Below, in pieces: positions 40,190-52,723 of a DNA stretch of 64,000 bases. Numbering within the stretch: position 1 is the stretch's first letter; each line of letters opens with the position of its first letter. Source of the DNA: Sinotaia quadrata. Lineage: Eukaryota > Mollusca > Gastropoda > Architaenioglossa > Viviparidae. Location: contig CM054179.1 of NCBI GenBank assembly GCA_028829895.1, positions 35,774,617 through 35,838,616 of the forward strand, read 5' to 3'. The position numbers and the translations under genes are program-made. Below the pieces are notes generated by a model. It was not told the DNA's origin, did no database searches, and worked only from the letters and a program-made list of their open reading frames with translations.

Positions 40190-41330
40190 GTGGCATTCAC
40201 CATAACACTGATGATTTTTGTTGATATGACTATACTCAAAGGCATTCACCAAAACACTGATGATTTCTGTCGATTTCTCAGCATTGAAAGGCATTCACCA
40301 AAATTCTGATGGTTTCTGTTGGTATGTCTACACTGAAAGGCATTCACCAAAACACTGTGGTTTCTGTTGGTATGTCTACACTGAAGGGCATTCACCAAAA
40401 CACTGTGGTTTCTGTTGGTATGTCTACACTGAAAGGCATTCATCAAAACACTGATGACTCCTGCTGAAAGGTCTGCACTGAAAGACATTCACCAAAACAC
40501 TGATGATTTCTGTTTGATGTGACTATACTCAAAGGCATTCACAAAAACATCAGTGGTTTCTGCTGATATGTCCTCACTGAAAGGCATTCACCAAAACACT
40601 GATGGCTCCTGCTGATAGGTCTGCACTGAAAGACATTCACCAAAACACTGATGATTTCTGTTTGATGTGACTATACTCAAAGGCATTCACAAAAACATCA
40701 GTGGTTTCTGCTGCTATGTCTTCACTGAAAGGCACTCACCAAAAACACCGTGGTTTTTGTTGATATGTCTGCAATGAAAGGCATTCACAAAAACACTGAT
40801 GGCTCCTGCTGATAGGTCTGCACTGAAGACATTCACCAAAACACTGATGATTTCTGTATGATGTGACTATACTCAAAGGCATTCACAAAAACATCAGTGG
40901 TTTCTGCTGCTATGTCTTCACTGAAAGGCACTCACCAAAAACACCGTGGTTTTTGTTGATATGTCTGCAATGAAAGGCATTCACCAAAACACTGATGGCT
41001 CCTGCTGATAGGTCTGCACTGAAAGACATTCACCAAAACACTGATGATTTCTGTATGATGTGACTATACTCAAAGGCATTCACAAAAACATCAGTGGTTT
41101 CTGCTGCTATGTCCTCACTGAAAGGCACTCACCAAAAAACACCGTGGTTTTTGTTGATATGTCTGCATGAAAGGCATTCACCAAAACACTAATGGGTTTT
41201 GTTGACATATTGGGCACTGAAAGGCACTCGCCTAAACACTGATGGTTTCTGTTGATATGTCTGCATGAAAGACACTCGCCTAAACACTGATGGTATCTGT
41301 TGATATGTCTGCACTGAACTCAACTTCATG
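40190..41330. repeat. Minisatellite, about 50-bp unit with 197-bp higher-order repeat
   Basis: About 22 units share 'ggcattcaccaaaacactga' and 'gtctgcactgaaa'. Four distinguishable unit types recur in order, with the marker 'ggctcctgctgatagg' at 40603, 40801 and 40997, giving a period of 196-198 bp. An earlier three-unit version starts near 40456. The array begins at the right edge of duplication copy 1 and is absent next to copy 2. Confidence 0.9.
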
Positions 41331-42415
41331 GAGCCTGTTGCAAAGATCAATAATATCAAACAGCAAGAGCTTTTGTCAGATATATGAGAAACAATCCTCT
41401 TCACTGGAATCATGTTTTGGCTGTAGAGTTCACTGAAGAATCTTTGGCATTAGCAAATTAAACATCTAACTTTATTCCACCCACATTGTGACAAATACTC
41501 CTTATCTAATTAAGTATTTTACAAAAATTACAGGGTAAGCAAGAAAAAGTCAATATATTGAGATTTCCCCAATGAACTGTCAGCACATTCTATAGAAGAA
41601 CATATAGACCATCTGTAAACTGAATCAACATCTTAATACTGTAAGCAGACGAGGCCTACTGATTGTGTTATTTTTAACAGTTTAGTTAAGTTTAAAATAT
41701 TTATGCCTGTGAGATTCATCTCTGAATGTTATAAAATTTAATAATGTAATTCTTTTAAATTAATCTGTTTGGGTTATTAAAGTATATGTGGTTCTTTTTC
41801 TCTTACAGTATAAACTGTATGGATATTATGCCTGTACTATAAGATGTAAAAAAAAGAAAATGTTTAAATGAATTGTATTTTTAAAATGTAAGCTAAAAAT
41901 GTACATTTTTTAAAAACTGTTTTCTTTTTCATTGCAGAAACCTGCCACAATTGTTCTCTGAAATATTTACCAATTTACAACAGTATTTCATTCACTATCC
42001 ATTACTGTCTTCCAACACATTTTCTAGCTTAAAAGGTATTTCATTCACTACTATTATTGTCTTTCAAAACATATACCAATTTTACAAGAATATATTATTT
42101 ACTACCATTACTATTCACATATATAATTTGTTGTTACCTGAAAGATTTTAATAAACTGCATGGGATACAACTCCTCCGAAACAAAGTTTGTTTTTGCAAT
42201 GCTACTGCCCCTTGCAGGTAGATTGTATATTAATATAGATCTTTCATTTGATTCATTATGATGAATACTGGCATTTTTGATAGACAGATGTTTAGACAGA
42301 CATATAGACTGACAGACAGACAGTCAGGCAGATTATAAATTTATGTTACTTCTATATTCAGAAATGACTGATATTTTTATTATCAAAACTATTAATTATT
42401 AACAATCTAAACTGA
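41331..42415. other. Spacer between the duplication copies, no feature
   Basis: AT-rich unique sequence. Two weak copies of 'tatttcattcactat' occur near 41985-42050 and a short GACA run near 42310. No exon recognised. Confidence 0.4.
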
Positions 42416-45400
42416 ATGTTTTAGACAAACACACATCTACATTTGCTGTGCCATAATAGTATATGGTTTAGGCCACATATTATATCTTCATTTGCTGTGC
42501 GCAAAATTATATGCTGTTATTTAGGCAAAAAATATTCACATTTGCTGTGCCAAATTATATCTAGGATTATGGCTGTATTTGTAATCTTAATATATTCCAG
42601 ATACAATCCAAATACATGACATAACATTTCTAAAACCATTTTTTATTTAATTTAAGAGTCTAGAACAGAAACAAAAACTCAATTAAGTGCTCTACATTTT
42701 TTATGTACTGTTAAAACTGTGAACAAATATTCAAATGCATATTAATTTGTTAATAAAATTATAATTTTTTTATTTCTTCTGGCTGTTATTTTAATTGTAA
42801 TCTAATTTTACAATACAATTTAAAATATTTATTTTTATACTTTTAATATAAAATAAAGTCCCAAGTTCTAGCTAAAATTTCTTTTAGTACTGGACACAAA
42901 TTGTCTAAAATAAATACACTCTGACTCTTTTATAATTTATTATTTTATTTATTGTTTAGGCAGCTTGTATCATTTAGAAAAGCAGTTAACATTTAATAAT
43001 TTAAAACTAAACAACTTTTCTTTGATTTTAATTTGAAAAACTAGTAAATGAATTACAGAATTTTACACTAATCCACACAGATTAATCAATTTTTATAAAT
43101 AAATATCCAATAATTACCAGCAGATACAATCATTTGTTTAATCAAATAATTTTAATAAAGAACACCAAAAATAAATATTTTAGTTAGTTAGAGATAAGTT
43201 ATATCATAAGGTTACAGTGCAAATTGATACTACATACAAATTACACAGTAACATTTTAAAATTTCATTCAGATTATTTGATTAATTCTCAAAATAATTAT
43301 CAAATGAACATTCAAAACATTGGAACAAGCAGTAAAGTTATTAAAAGATCTGACATAGGGTATTGAACAAGCAGTAAAGTTATTAAAAGATCAGACATAG
43401 GGTATGGAAAGATGTAACCTGTTCACTGCACTATGATTAGATTAACTAATTTCTCTCAAGTTTACTATTTTTTTTCTAAAGATTCACTATTGTTGCAAGA
43501 GGAGTTAAAAAATCTGCTCTTGAAACCCTGTCTGCAAACCTGGTGACTAAGGTCACTGATATAGTATATATAGAGCAATGCACTCCTTTAGAAATCATGA
43601 TGCTATGTATGTACAGAGCCTGATATAGTATATGTATAGCACATAGTATACTATATGTTTCATGCAGTGATGTTCATGAAGTAATGTCTCTGCATCCCAT
43701 GATGCAATATTTGTACAGTGCATGATGTAATGTATATAGAAATATATATTTAAAGCATGGTTGTGTATATATAGACCATGTTTTCTATATGTACACAGAA
43801 CATGATTTGATTAGTGTATAGAGCAAGATGTAGTTTATGTAGAGAGCATGATGTAATGTGTATATAAAGTATAATGTCTTATGTACAGAATTTAATAATG
43901 TATGGATCATGATGTAATGTGTATATAAAGTATAATGTCTATATGTACAGAATATAATGTATGTACTGAGCATGATGTAATTCTTGCACAAATGATTTAT
44001 GTAGAACCCATGATACAATGCATAAATAAAAATTATGTAATATAAGTACAAATCATAATATTGTATAATATAAAAACCATGACATAGTAAAGGCACTAAT
44101 CATGATGTAATATATGTACAAATCATAATGTTATTTAATGTACAGACCATGACACAGTATATATAATAAGATTAATTAAATGTATGTACTGCAGATGCGG
44201 TAATTCATGAATATAGAAAGGTATGATTCAATTACACCAAATGATGTAAAGTAGGTACAGAGCATAATGTAAAACTTATATAAATTAGTAAGTCTAATGT
44301 TGTACATGTGGACAATATGGTGTGATAAATGTGCATGCAAGAATACGATTTTACACATAAATTATATGTAATACATGTACTTATAAAAGTGAAGAGCTGA
44401 AGGTAATGTAGTATATTTATTATGATATAATACATAAAATGGTACTGTGTAATGTTCATGGTGAGCATGATGTTATACATGTAAAAAATATGTAAAACAT
44501 TATCAAAATATTATATAATACACTTACAGAAAGTGAATGAAGCAATATGCAATACACTTACGCGAATCTTTACAAGTACAAGAAAGATGTATTATGAAGC
44601 CAGAAAGAAAGCAGATTATGAGTTTGCACAAAATGAAATATTATTAAACAAAATAGAAATGTATCTTCTCATTTATTGTATGAAAGTTAGATGTAAATCA
44701 TTACTCATTCTCATAATACTTATCCTTAGAAAGAAACAATATGAATGAATACTTTGATACAGATGGCAAGAAATAAAAATGAGATATAAATATTGAACAA
44801 GAAATATTTTAAGCATCAGAATAACTGATTTCTTGTATAGTAATCCATTCAGGGTAAAACAAATATACAAGAAAAAATAATTTGGTTTAAAAAGTCAAGA
44901 TTAAATTAACAGAACAGTCTCAAAGAAAAAACAAGCAAGAGATCTAATTATAACTAGTTTTTTTTTAAAAAAACAGTGCACAATGAAATAGTCAATCCAA
45001 ACATAACAATGCCCAATAAAACTTATGATAATGGATACACGGGTAATCCTAAAACTGTTACCCATTGGCTACCTTCTTATTGCCACCTCCAGGAGCATGG
45101 TGAACATTAATGAGTGACCCAATCTTGGGCAGGGCATTCCACTCAGGTTTCACAGACACAATCTGCCAAAACAATGTAGCATACAAAAGCAGGCGCTGCA
45201 CCTATTTCAGCCTTAAAGCAGTTTGTGATTAGCCCAACATATCTGTTAGATACACACCGGGTACCTCAGATGCAGTAACAAAGAGAAGTTAGCGAGTTAT
45301 AAAACATATACTGTATCAAATTCCCAGTTATACAGAAACATATTTTCAAAGGACTTTTGTTATATCATTTTACATTTTAAATGTACCTAAAATAGTATTA

Positions 45401-46863
45401 CTATAATTATATATTTTACTTCTGTATATTAGTTTGTGGAGAACACCCACAGGCAGCAATAATCAGATATCTCATGACAAACATGGTTTCAAAATATTTA
45501 TGATAACTGTACATTGTAATTATAATAGTGTATGTAATTGTTACTATTTCATGATGTGGACAAAGTAGGTTTGTTATATCCATTGTTTAATTTCCTTAGC
45601 AAAGGAATTTAAAATTAATAAAGATTTATAATTGGTAATGTGTCCTTAATTTTGTTAAAAGCAACAAGCTAAAATCACAAGCAAATAAAATATATCAATG
45701 CTTACAGTATCATGTAAATAAACTTTTTGTTTCAGTGAAGGTTACCAGAAATATTATTAAAGGAAACTATTATTGGAAGTTCAATCAAAAGATATTTTGG
45801 CTTCGAAACTGTCACTGAAAGTGATTTTACAAGTGATTTATTTATCATGCAATTTATTTTTAATTTAATTTAAAATACAATTACATGTATCTTTAACTCG
45901 CTACCTTCCCTTAAAGCCAATTTTAAAAAAATAAGAACTACAAAATAAGAAGCAATATTTCAAACATCAAAACAGTCTTTATATATTTTAAAATATAAAC
46001 CAAATGTTGGTTTTTAAATAATCCATTTTGTAAAATATTACAAAACATTATATCACAATAGTAAATAATAAGTGGCATAACAAATGAAATATGCAAGCAA
46101 TTAACACATTTAAGGATGCTGTAGTCTGTAGAGTTTCACAAGGAGAGGTCAGTTATGATTGGCCACCCTAAAAGAATTACTTCTTAGCTCTCTTTTAAAA
46201 AATAAAATAAATATTCTCCTACTCCACACATTCCTGGATTAGCTATCAGATATATAATGATTATAGAGAGTTACCAAATAAACACGTAATTTTCACAATC
46301 TGCTAAATAAAATAACCTAAGTCAAACAAGACATAGACAAGAGACACAAGCATGTACACTGTAGAACACAAATATTACCAATAATGTCCAACATCGATGT
46401 CCAAAACAAAGTAAGTAAAGTCCAGAAATATAACCAAACCTCTGTCCCTAATCTCCACCCCTACAGTCTAAATAAATCAATATTTATAAAATATAAATGT
46501 GTGAACTACTTATTAGTAACAATAAATGTAGCAGCCTTTAAAAGTAAAATAAAATGTACTTATAACAAAATGGAAGGCGAATAAATGTAAAACACTTAAA
46601 AGTTAAAATTTTCTACAGGTCAGAAGTCTTGAGTTGATCCAAAAAGAATAGGACACCAATTCATCAATTCTGAGACAAACTGCACAAGTAGCTGGCATCT
46701 CTAAAATATTCTTCAGGTCAAACATCTTGAGATGTTTCAAGCATGGCTAAGTAAGGTAATGAGCATAATCACACCTCATAGTATGATTATGTTTATACAC
46801 AGTTGATGTTGGAAAGCAAACCAACTCAAGTACTTCGTCTGCTGCATACACACATAACTGGCA
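42416..46863 (+). repeat. Segmental duplication, copy 2 (contains exon 4)
   Basis: About 4.45 kb matching 35639-40194. It lacks the 146-bp insertion and ends at about 'cacataactggca', where copy 1 has 'cacgcaagtggca'. Both copies therefore end in the short motif 'tggca'. The two copies are direct, which fits unequal crossing-over or replication-based tandem duplication. Confidence 0.95.
45073..45162 (-). CDS. Tau-like repeat exon 4 (duplicate of exon 5)
   Basis: Ninety bp, phase 0, acceptor 'ttgttttggcag', encoding IVSVKPEWNALP, then KIGSLINVHH and APGGGNKK. The donor is AAG|GTAGCC, the same weak donor as its duplicate at 38381. Compared with that copy it has Val4, Pro6, Glu7, Ala23 and Asn28. 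Glu7 matches the Leu-Glu-Trp pattern of exons 2 and 3, while Pro6 breaks it. Both reading frames are intact, so neither copy is an obvious pseudo-exon. They could be used together, adding a repeat, or be mutually exclusive. Confidence 0.85.
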
Positions 46864-46973
46864 ATACAATGTATCTGAGTGGATAGAGTTCTTAAGCTAG
46901 ATTCTATCAAATGTATGTAAATGGATCAATTATCAGGTTAAAGTTTATCCCAATAAAATGTATGTGAGTAAAT

Positions 46974-47011
<38 letters not shown>

Positions 47012-47119
47012 TAAATGGATCAATTAAAGTTTGTTATAATGCAATGTAAAGGAGTGGATTTAGTAGGCAAAACTGTTGTTGAAGATCTCTGGTTCTGTGG
47101 ATACATTTCATAATGCTTC
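46864..47119. repeat. Short unique stretch with a (CA)n microsatellite
   Basis: An AT run then about eleven CA units at roughly 46981-47012. The rest is unremarkable. Confidence 0.8.
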
Positions 47120-48010
47120 AATAGGTTTAATTTGTGCTCCATACAAATGCCAGCCTATTAATTTGTACTTCAAACAAATGAGAGCCTATATAATTTGTAC
47201 TTATACAAACACTAGCCTATTTAACATGTACTTCACACAAACACTAGCCTATTTAACATGTACTTCACACAAACACTAGCCTATTTAACATGTACTTCAC
47301 ACAAACACTAGCCTATTTAACATGTACTTCACACAAACACTAGCCTATTTAACATGTACTTCACACAAACACTAGCCTATTTAATTTAAACTTCAAACAA
47401 ATACTAGCCTATTTAATATGTACTTCAAACTCTAGCCTATTTAATATGTACTTCACACAAACTCTAGCCTATTTAATATGTACTTCAAACAAACTCTAGC
47501 CTATTTAGTATGTACTTCACACAAACTCTAGCCTATTTAATATGTACTTCAAACAAATACTAGCCTATTTAATATCTACTTCAAACTCTAGCCTATTTAA
47601 TATGTACTTCAAACAAACTCTAGCCTATTTAATATGTACTTCATACAAACTCTAGCCTATTTAATATGTACTTCATACAAATACTTGCCTATTTAATATG
47701 TACCTCATACAAACACTTGTCTATTTAATTTGTATTTCATACTAATATGTACTTCATACAAATACTTGCCTATTTAATTTGTACTTCATACAAACACTAG
47801 CCTATATAATTTGTACTTCAAACAAATAATAGCCTATTTAATTTGTACTCCAAACAAATAATAGCCTATTTAATTTGTACCTCAAACAAATAATAGCCTA
47901 TTTAATTTGTAATGCATACAAATAATACCTATCTAATTTTGAGCTCCACACAAATAATAGTCTTTTTAATGTGTACTCCATACATATAATAACCCCTATT
48001 TACTTTGTAC
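47120..48010. repeat. Minisatellite, 32-bp unit, about 26 copies
   Basis: The unit contains 'tacttcacacaaacactagc' and 'ctatttaacatg'. The spacing is 32 bp in the conserved left part (47229, 47261 and so on), with increasing divergence and some shortened units to the right. Confidence 0.92.
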
Positions 48011-49215
48011 TTAATACTATTTAATATTAATCTGCTTACAAATTGAATCAAATTACTTTTACTGCCTCCTTCCACGGATAGCTGTCATATAGACCACAAT
48101 AATATGCATCATAATACAGTAAATTTACAGTTTGTGTTATATATCTATTCTTCCCCTGAATGCCAGTAAAAACTGTCACCAAAAATCATTTATAAGATTT
48201 TAACTGCTGCTGGCATGTACATTTTTCCAAACTGATTCTAGTTAAGAGTTAATGGCTCAAAGCCATCTTCCAAATAACAATCAGCTTTCTATTCTTGCAG
48301 TTATAAATACAGTTTAATTTTTTAAAAGTTTTATTGCAATTCATAATACAATATATATCACCAAACAATGAAAGTGATGTCAGCTTTATATGACATTCTC
48401 CTTTAAGTGCTATGACTGTCCATTGCAAGGGAGCTTACTCTCACATTTCTTAATTATCTGTTTCTGACTCCTCTATTGTAGTACATAAAGTCAAGGCATA
48501 GTTAATTAACTGATCACAGAGAATGCTTACTTACTTTACTGCATATGGACAATGCCTATATCAATGAAATGCACAAGTAGAAAGACTGTTAAACTGTACT
48601 GCGTGTGGAGAATCCCTTTTTTACTATATATATTTATATATATGAGAGAAAAAGAATGCCTTCATTGTACTAAATGTATAGACTGCCTGTTGTACTGCTT
48701 AATGCCTATTTATTTGTATTATCTACAGAGACTGCATATTTAACTGTACTGAACCATATACATATACCTATTTCAACCAACTGTACTACCAACATAGAAG
48801 ACCAATCTAATTGTACTGTATACAGATGTTATCTATTTAATTGTACAGCATACATAATAGCCAATCTAATTGTAATGCAATTAAAAGATTAATTCCACTA
48901 CAAATAAAGAAGGCATTATAATTAACTGCATTCATAAATGTTTGTTAAAGTGCACCATATATAAAGAGGCTGTGTGATTAACTGCATGTAGAAATAACTA
49001 TTTAGCTGTGCTGCATATACATAATCCCTAATGTATACAAGGAATGCCTGTCTAATTGTTGTGCAAAATAAGTTTAATAAGAATCCTAACATACTTTAAG
49101 TTCTAACTAATTTTTATTTATAATGAATCAAAAACAGTGTATTGCATATTAAATTAAAACTTTAAAACAACTATTTTTGGCAAAAGCAGAATGTCAGATG
49201 TGTTGACCATGTTAC
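48011..49215. other. Intron stretch with decayed repeats
   Basis: From about 48540 to 49075, fragments such as 'ctatttaattgtac' recur irregularly, resembling a decayed extension of the array on the left. No exon recognised before 49216. Confidence 0.45.
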
Positions 49216-49305
49216 CTTTATATCTCCCCCTCCAGGAGTATGGTGTGCATTTTCCAAAGAACCAATCTTGGACTGGACTTTCCATTCAAGCTTTTTGGAC
49301 TCAAT
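49216..49305 (-). CDS. Tau-like repeat exon 3
   Basis: Ninety bp, phase 0. The acceptor is strong ('cttttttttcacag') and the donor is AAAG|GTAACA. It encodes [13 protein letters not shown], then IGSLENAHH and TPGGGDIK. All hallmarks of a tau/MAP2/MAP4 repeat are present: basic start, K-I-G-S-L, a His pair and PGGG. It is very similar to exon 2 (60522-60611), consistent with an expansion of exon cassettes. The intron upstream (to 60.5 kb) carries the nested transposon insertion. Confidence 0.88.
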
Positions 49306-50342
49306 CTGTGAAAAAAAAAGCCGTGCACAGAAAGCCCATGCAAAATGTTAAAACACACAGTTATGCATGCTGTGTCATGAAAGCTGCAAAACTAAACAAA
49401 GCAACCCATGACACTGTTCCATATGTTGCACAATAGGTGATGTTTGATAGCTGTTTAAGGCATCAGTTTCTAGTGGTTGTGCTCCTTTCATCTTTCTTTA
49501 GTTGCTGTTAAGAAATTAACTTTGTGCTGCTCTCTGTCAATTTTTAGTAAAATGTATATATTACAAGTGCAAAAATCTTTAAAGCAGCAAACAAAATAAG
49601 GTGCAAATATAAAAGCATAACAGCCTAGTGTACTTAGAATTGTGAACTGTACAAAATATAACAAAAGCAATTCTGTCATCCTCATATATAGTATCATTCT
49701 AAATGACTAATTATGAAAGCATTTCAAATAAAGAGCAAAACCCAAAGCAATAACAATTCCACAGCTCATGCTAGCAAAGCTAATCAAAGAAAATGTAAAT
49801 TGTTCATAATATTGAATTAAATTAAATTTGTATAAATATTTATATGTTTGATTCTATTTATAGATTGATTAGACGAATGAAGATATCTAACAGTATGAAA
49901 TCTTTCTAAATAATACATGTAAAATCATACTTAATTCTACTTACAGACTATTAGAACTCTGAATATACTATTCCATTTCTTTAGACTGCTATTTCCTGGT
50001 TGTCATGTTTTTATTTAGGATGAGACAAAATTAATTGTTGTATAATGTGTAGTATTCTGTGCTTTTTTATATTATGTATTTTTACCATTTTATTTCAATT
50101 TTATTCTCAGATGTAAATAAAGCCCTTACATTTCACATTATTGTATTTTTAATCACTCAGTCTTGTGAAGAATCTTTGCCAGATACTGCACAGCAGAGAG
50201 ATGCATCTCTCAGTAGAAAACACTCACTAACCATCTTGGTTTTAGATGCACTTTCTTCCAACTATATAATAATTAAAGCTAACCTTTCTTGTACTTTGTA
50301 TCATCTGTCCAATTCACAAACAATGTGTGTTTTATGTTATAT
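49306..50342. other. Intron sequence, no feature recognised
   Basis: AT-rich. A plus-strand frame of 137 codons starting at 50059 runs into the hAT terminus at 50343 and shows no domain. I read it as chance. Confidence 0.4.
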
Positions 50343-50627
50343 CAGGGGTCTCCAAACTATGGCCCGCTGGCCGCATGCAGCCCATGGAGACCTTTTTGTC
50401 TATGGAAAAACATCACGGAAATGTATGTGTATCCTGCCAAGGTCAGCCGCCACTAAATTTTTCTATCTCTAATCTCTGAGAGTTGAGAGGGAACAAACAA
50501 CTCTGACCCAGATTCGGAATAAAGGAGCATTATTGATATGGGTCACTGATTGTTACATAAGTCAGACATATTCTTAGTATTCAGTCCACCCAGTCTATAG
50601 TATACGAGCAGTCAACCGTGACTATTA

Positions 50628-50929
50628 GACAAAGCCATTGAGTTGCAAGCAAATGACCTCCTTAGGGACAAGTTCAAAGAAGGACTGGTGGGTTTTTACC
50701 AGTTTTTGCCCAAGGAAGACTTTCCTAATGTCAAAATCTTTGCATCAAGGTACCTTTTCAATCTTTGGAACAACATACCTGTGTGAACAAACACTTTCAA
50801 GAATGAAAATACGTGAAGAACAATCTGAGAACAAACTTGTCCGATGATAATATCAGGTCACTGTTGATGTTAGGGACAGAAATGTCTGCTATTTTGGTAT
50901 CCAGGAAACAATTTCACCATTCCCACTAA
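50628..50929 (+). pseudogene. hAT transposase C-terminal fragment, frameshifted
   Basis: Conceptual translation in three successive frames gives pieces of the hAT dimerisation domain found in ZBED/Charlie-type transposases: a leucine-rich ELQANDLLRDKF piece, then FGTTYLCEQTLSRMK (the conserved F-x-S/T-x-x-x-C-E-x-x-F/L-S-x-M-K stretch), then NLSDDNIRSLLML. The frame changes near 50755 and again near 50835, and a stop follows at 50927. No N-terminal BED finger or RNase H-like catalytic core remains. It cannot encode an active transposase. Confidence 0.8.
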
Positions 50930-50952
50930 TACAGGTGTTCATGTGTAGTGTA

Positions 50953-52500
50953 TGTTACGTTTCCAGTATTTATTTAAAGACCCTGCTTAGAATAATTAAA
51001 AGACTTTAAATATAATTAATTCTTCCTCTCATATTCTACGCAGACTGGTTGCTCAATTTATTATCTGACTAATTAAAAGTGCGTCTTGTAGTTCAGACGA
51101 CAAATTTACAGACTAATAAACTGCGAACTTTTAGCTAGATTTGAAAACAGTTAAGTCCCTCTAAATTAATATGCACTCGTCATCAATCTTTCTGCTCATC
51201 CGCCCCCATTCAAATCTAAGAATTAATCTAATTGGTCTATTGTGCATAGAAATCAACTACTAAGAGGTATTAACAAAGAAAATAAGATTTAATGAAGTTT
51301 AACAAATTAACAATAAATCGAATGCAACGCGAATAGTCTTCACTCTGTCTTTACGCGCCTATGCCTGATTTTTGTCAATCTAAATTGCCAGAAAAGTGTT
51401 CCTTTGAGATCTGTACACTTGATTTTGCACTTAGCTCTATTCTTGTATCCTTGGTCTCAACACTCAGTCATGCTGATTCGTTCCCTCAGTCCCCCTTTAA
51501 CGACACACGTGGTGCATAAGGAATGATGTCCCTTTGTTAGTGGCTAGGAACTGGAATTTTTGCAGCATGGCCCTCAGAGTGGATTTCGACACGCTTACAC
51601 CAATAAGCTAATGCAGGTGAGGCATGGTGAACCATGAACCATGAGCCGACCTGTGGATGCAACGTGTTTGGATATAATTCTCAACCTAACAGGTCCTACC
51701 TAGGCATGGCTCAATTAAATGCGCTGAACAAAGAGTTTCGACCTCGCGTCGCTTACAATTAGATTTTAGAAAAAATATAATCGTCTCACATGTGTTCCAT
51801 TTAACAGTCATGACGTATGAAGCAATAAAATAGATACAACGTTAAATTAATGTTCATACAAGAGGTAATTCAAACCGACAGAGCGCTTCACAATTTACAA
51901 TTAAAATTACACGCAATAATTGAATTACATGAAGAATTCATATCGAGCGCAGCATTCTGGCTCTTAGTGAATTAAAACAATATAAATTAAAGTACAGAAA
52001 TGGAAAAATAGTTACAATAAATTTATATTCCGTAACATATAGGTTTTCAGCTATTTCTCTGAACCATGCTCAAGTGTATATGGAAATCATATAATACATA
52101 GCACAAATACATACTTAAACAATACATAGGCAAATACTATTAAAATAAATGATACCTTTTGAGAGAAGTCGAAGGGTACCTTGATTCTCTATGGCGCCGG
52201 CTGCCTCTCACGACCCGAGTAAGCTGATGGAATTAGCTAAAATGTGCTCGAAGTGAGGGAGCGGAAGCGTGGGGGTACATATATAGAAAGGTATATTGCG
52301 TATCACGTGACTGTTCGCAAAGCATGTGGTTGGTTCGAGAACTGGACAATGGTCCTAAAGTTACATAACATCTTGACCTGTTCTAGAAGCGCCTAGAAAA
52401 AGGAAGCTTTGAACAAAGGGCCAAGGGTTTCAAATATTCGAATTTGAAGTAAACAAGGCAAGTGGGTCACGAAGTCGGACAATTTTATCAGACTGTGACA
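50953..52500 (-). repeat. 3' LTR of the Gypsy element
   Basis: 1,548 bp, beginning 'tgttacgtttcc' and ending 'gactgtgaca' on the plus strand. A minus-strand AATAAA lies at 50969-50974, about 16 bases from the element's outer end. The polypurine tract abuts its inner edge. Confidence 0.95.
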
Positions 52501-52513
52501 CCCCCTTGCTTTT
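52501..52513 (-). other. Polypurine tract
   Basis: Reads AAAAGCAAGGGGG on the element's strand and abuts the 3' LTR directly, the position at which plus-strand DNA synthesis is primed in LTR retrotransposons. Confidence 0.8.
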
Positions 52514-52723
52514 GAGGCGTTTATCTTACCAAAGATAAAATGCCTCCTACAAATTATGTATGATAAAATGTAGAAGTCCACAATGAAGAAAAATTTACAC
52601 AAAAAAAATTTCGACATTCCTAGAAATAAAGTGTGCAACTATATTTCATATTTACAGGAAGGAATCCGTAGGGTTCAGTTAATTGATTAAACAACATTCT
52701 ATCAGTACCGGCACTTGATGGCA

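Larger units (their letters stand above)
35639..40194 (+). repeat. Segmental duplication, copy 1 (contains exon 5)
   Basis: About 4.56 kb nearly identical to 42416-46863 in the same orientation, at an offset of about 6.67-6.78 kb. Long blocks (for example around 36001-36160 versus 42780-42940) show no difference; elsewhere there are scattered substitutions and small indels. The largest difference is a 146-bp insertion in this copy at 37306-37451. A complete 90-bp tau-like exon is included. A degenerate array of about 38-bp units ('atgatgtaatgtgtatat') lies inside at about 36720-37880. Confidence 0.95.

Noticed and set aside
47120..48010. Regular 32-bp units resembling a CRISPR array
   Set aside because: The units are contiguous with no unique spacers, in eukaryotic intron DNA. 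The 35-bp and 38-bp arrays at 62.2-63.0 kb fail for the same reason.
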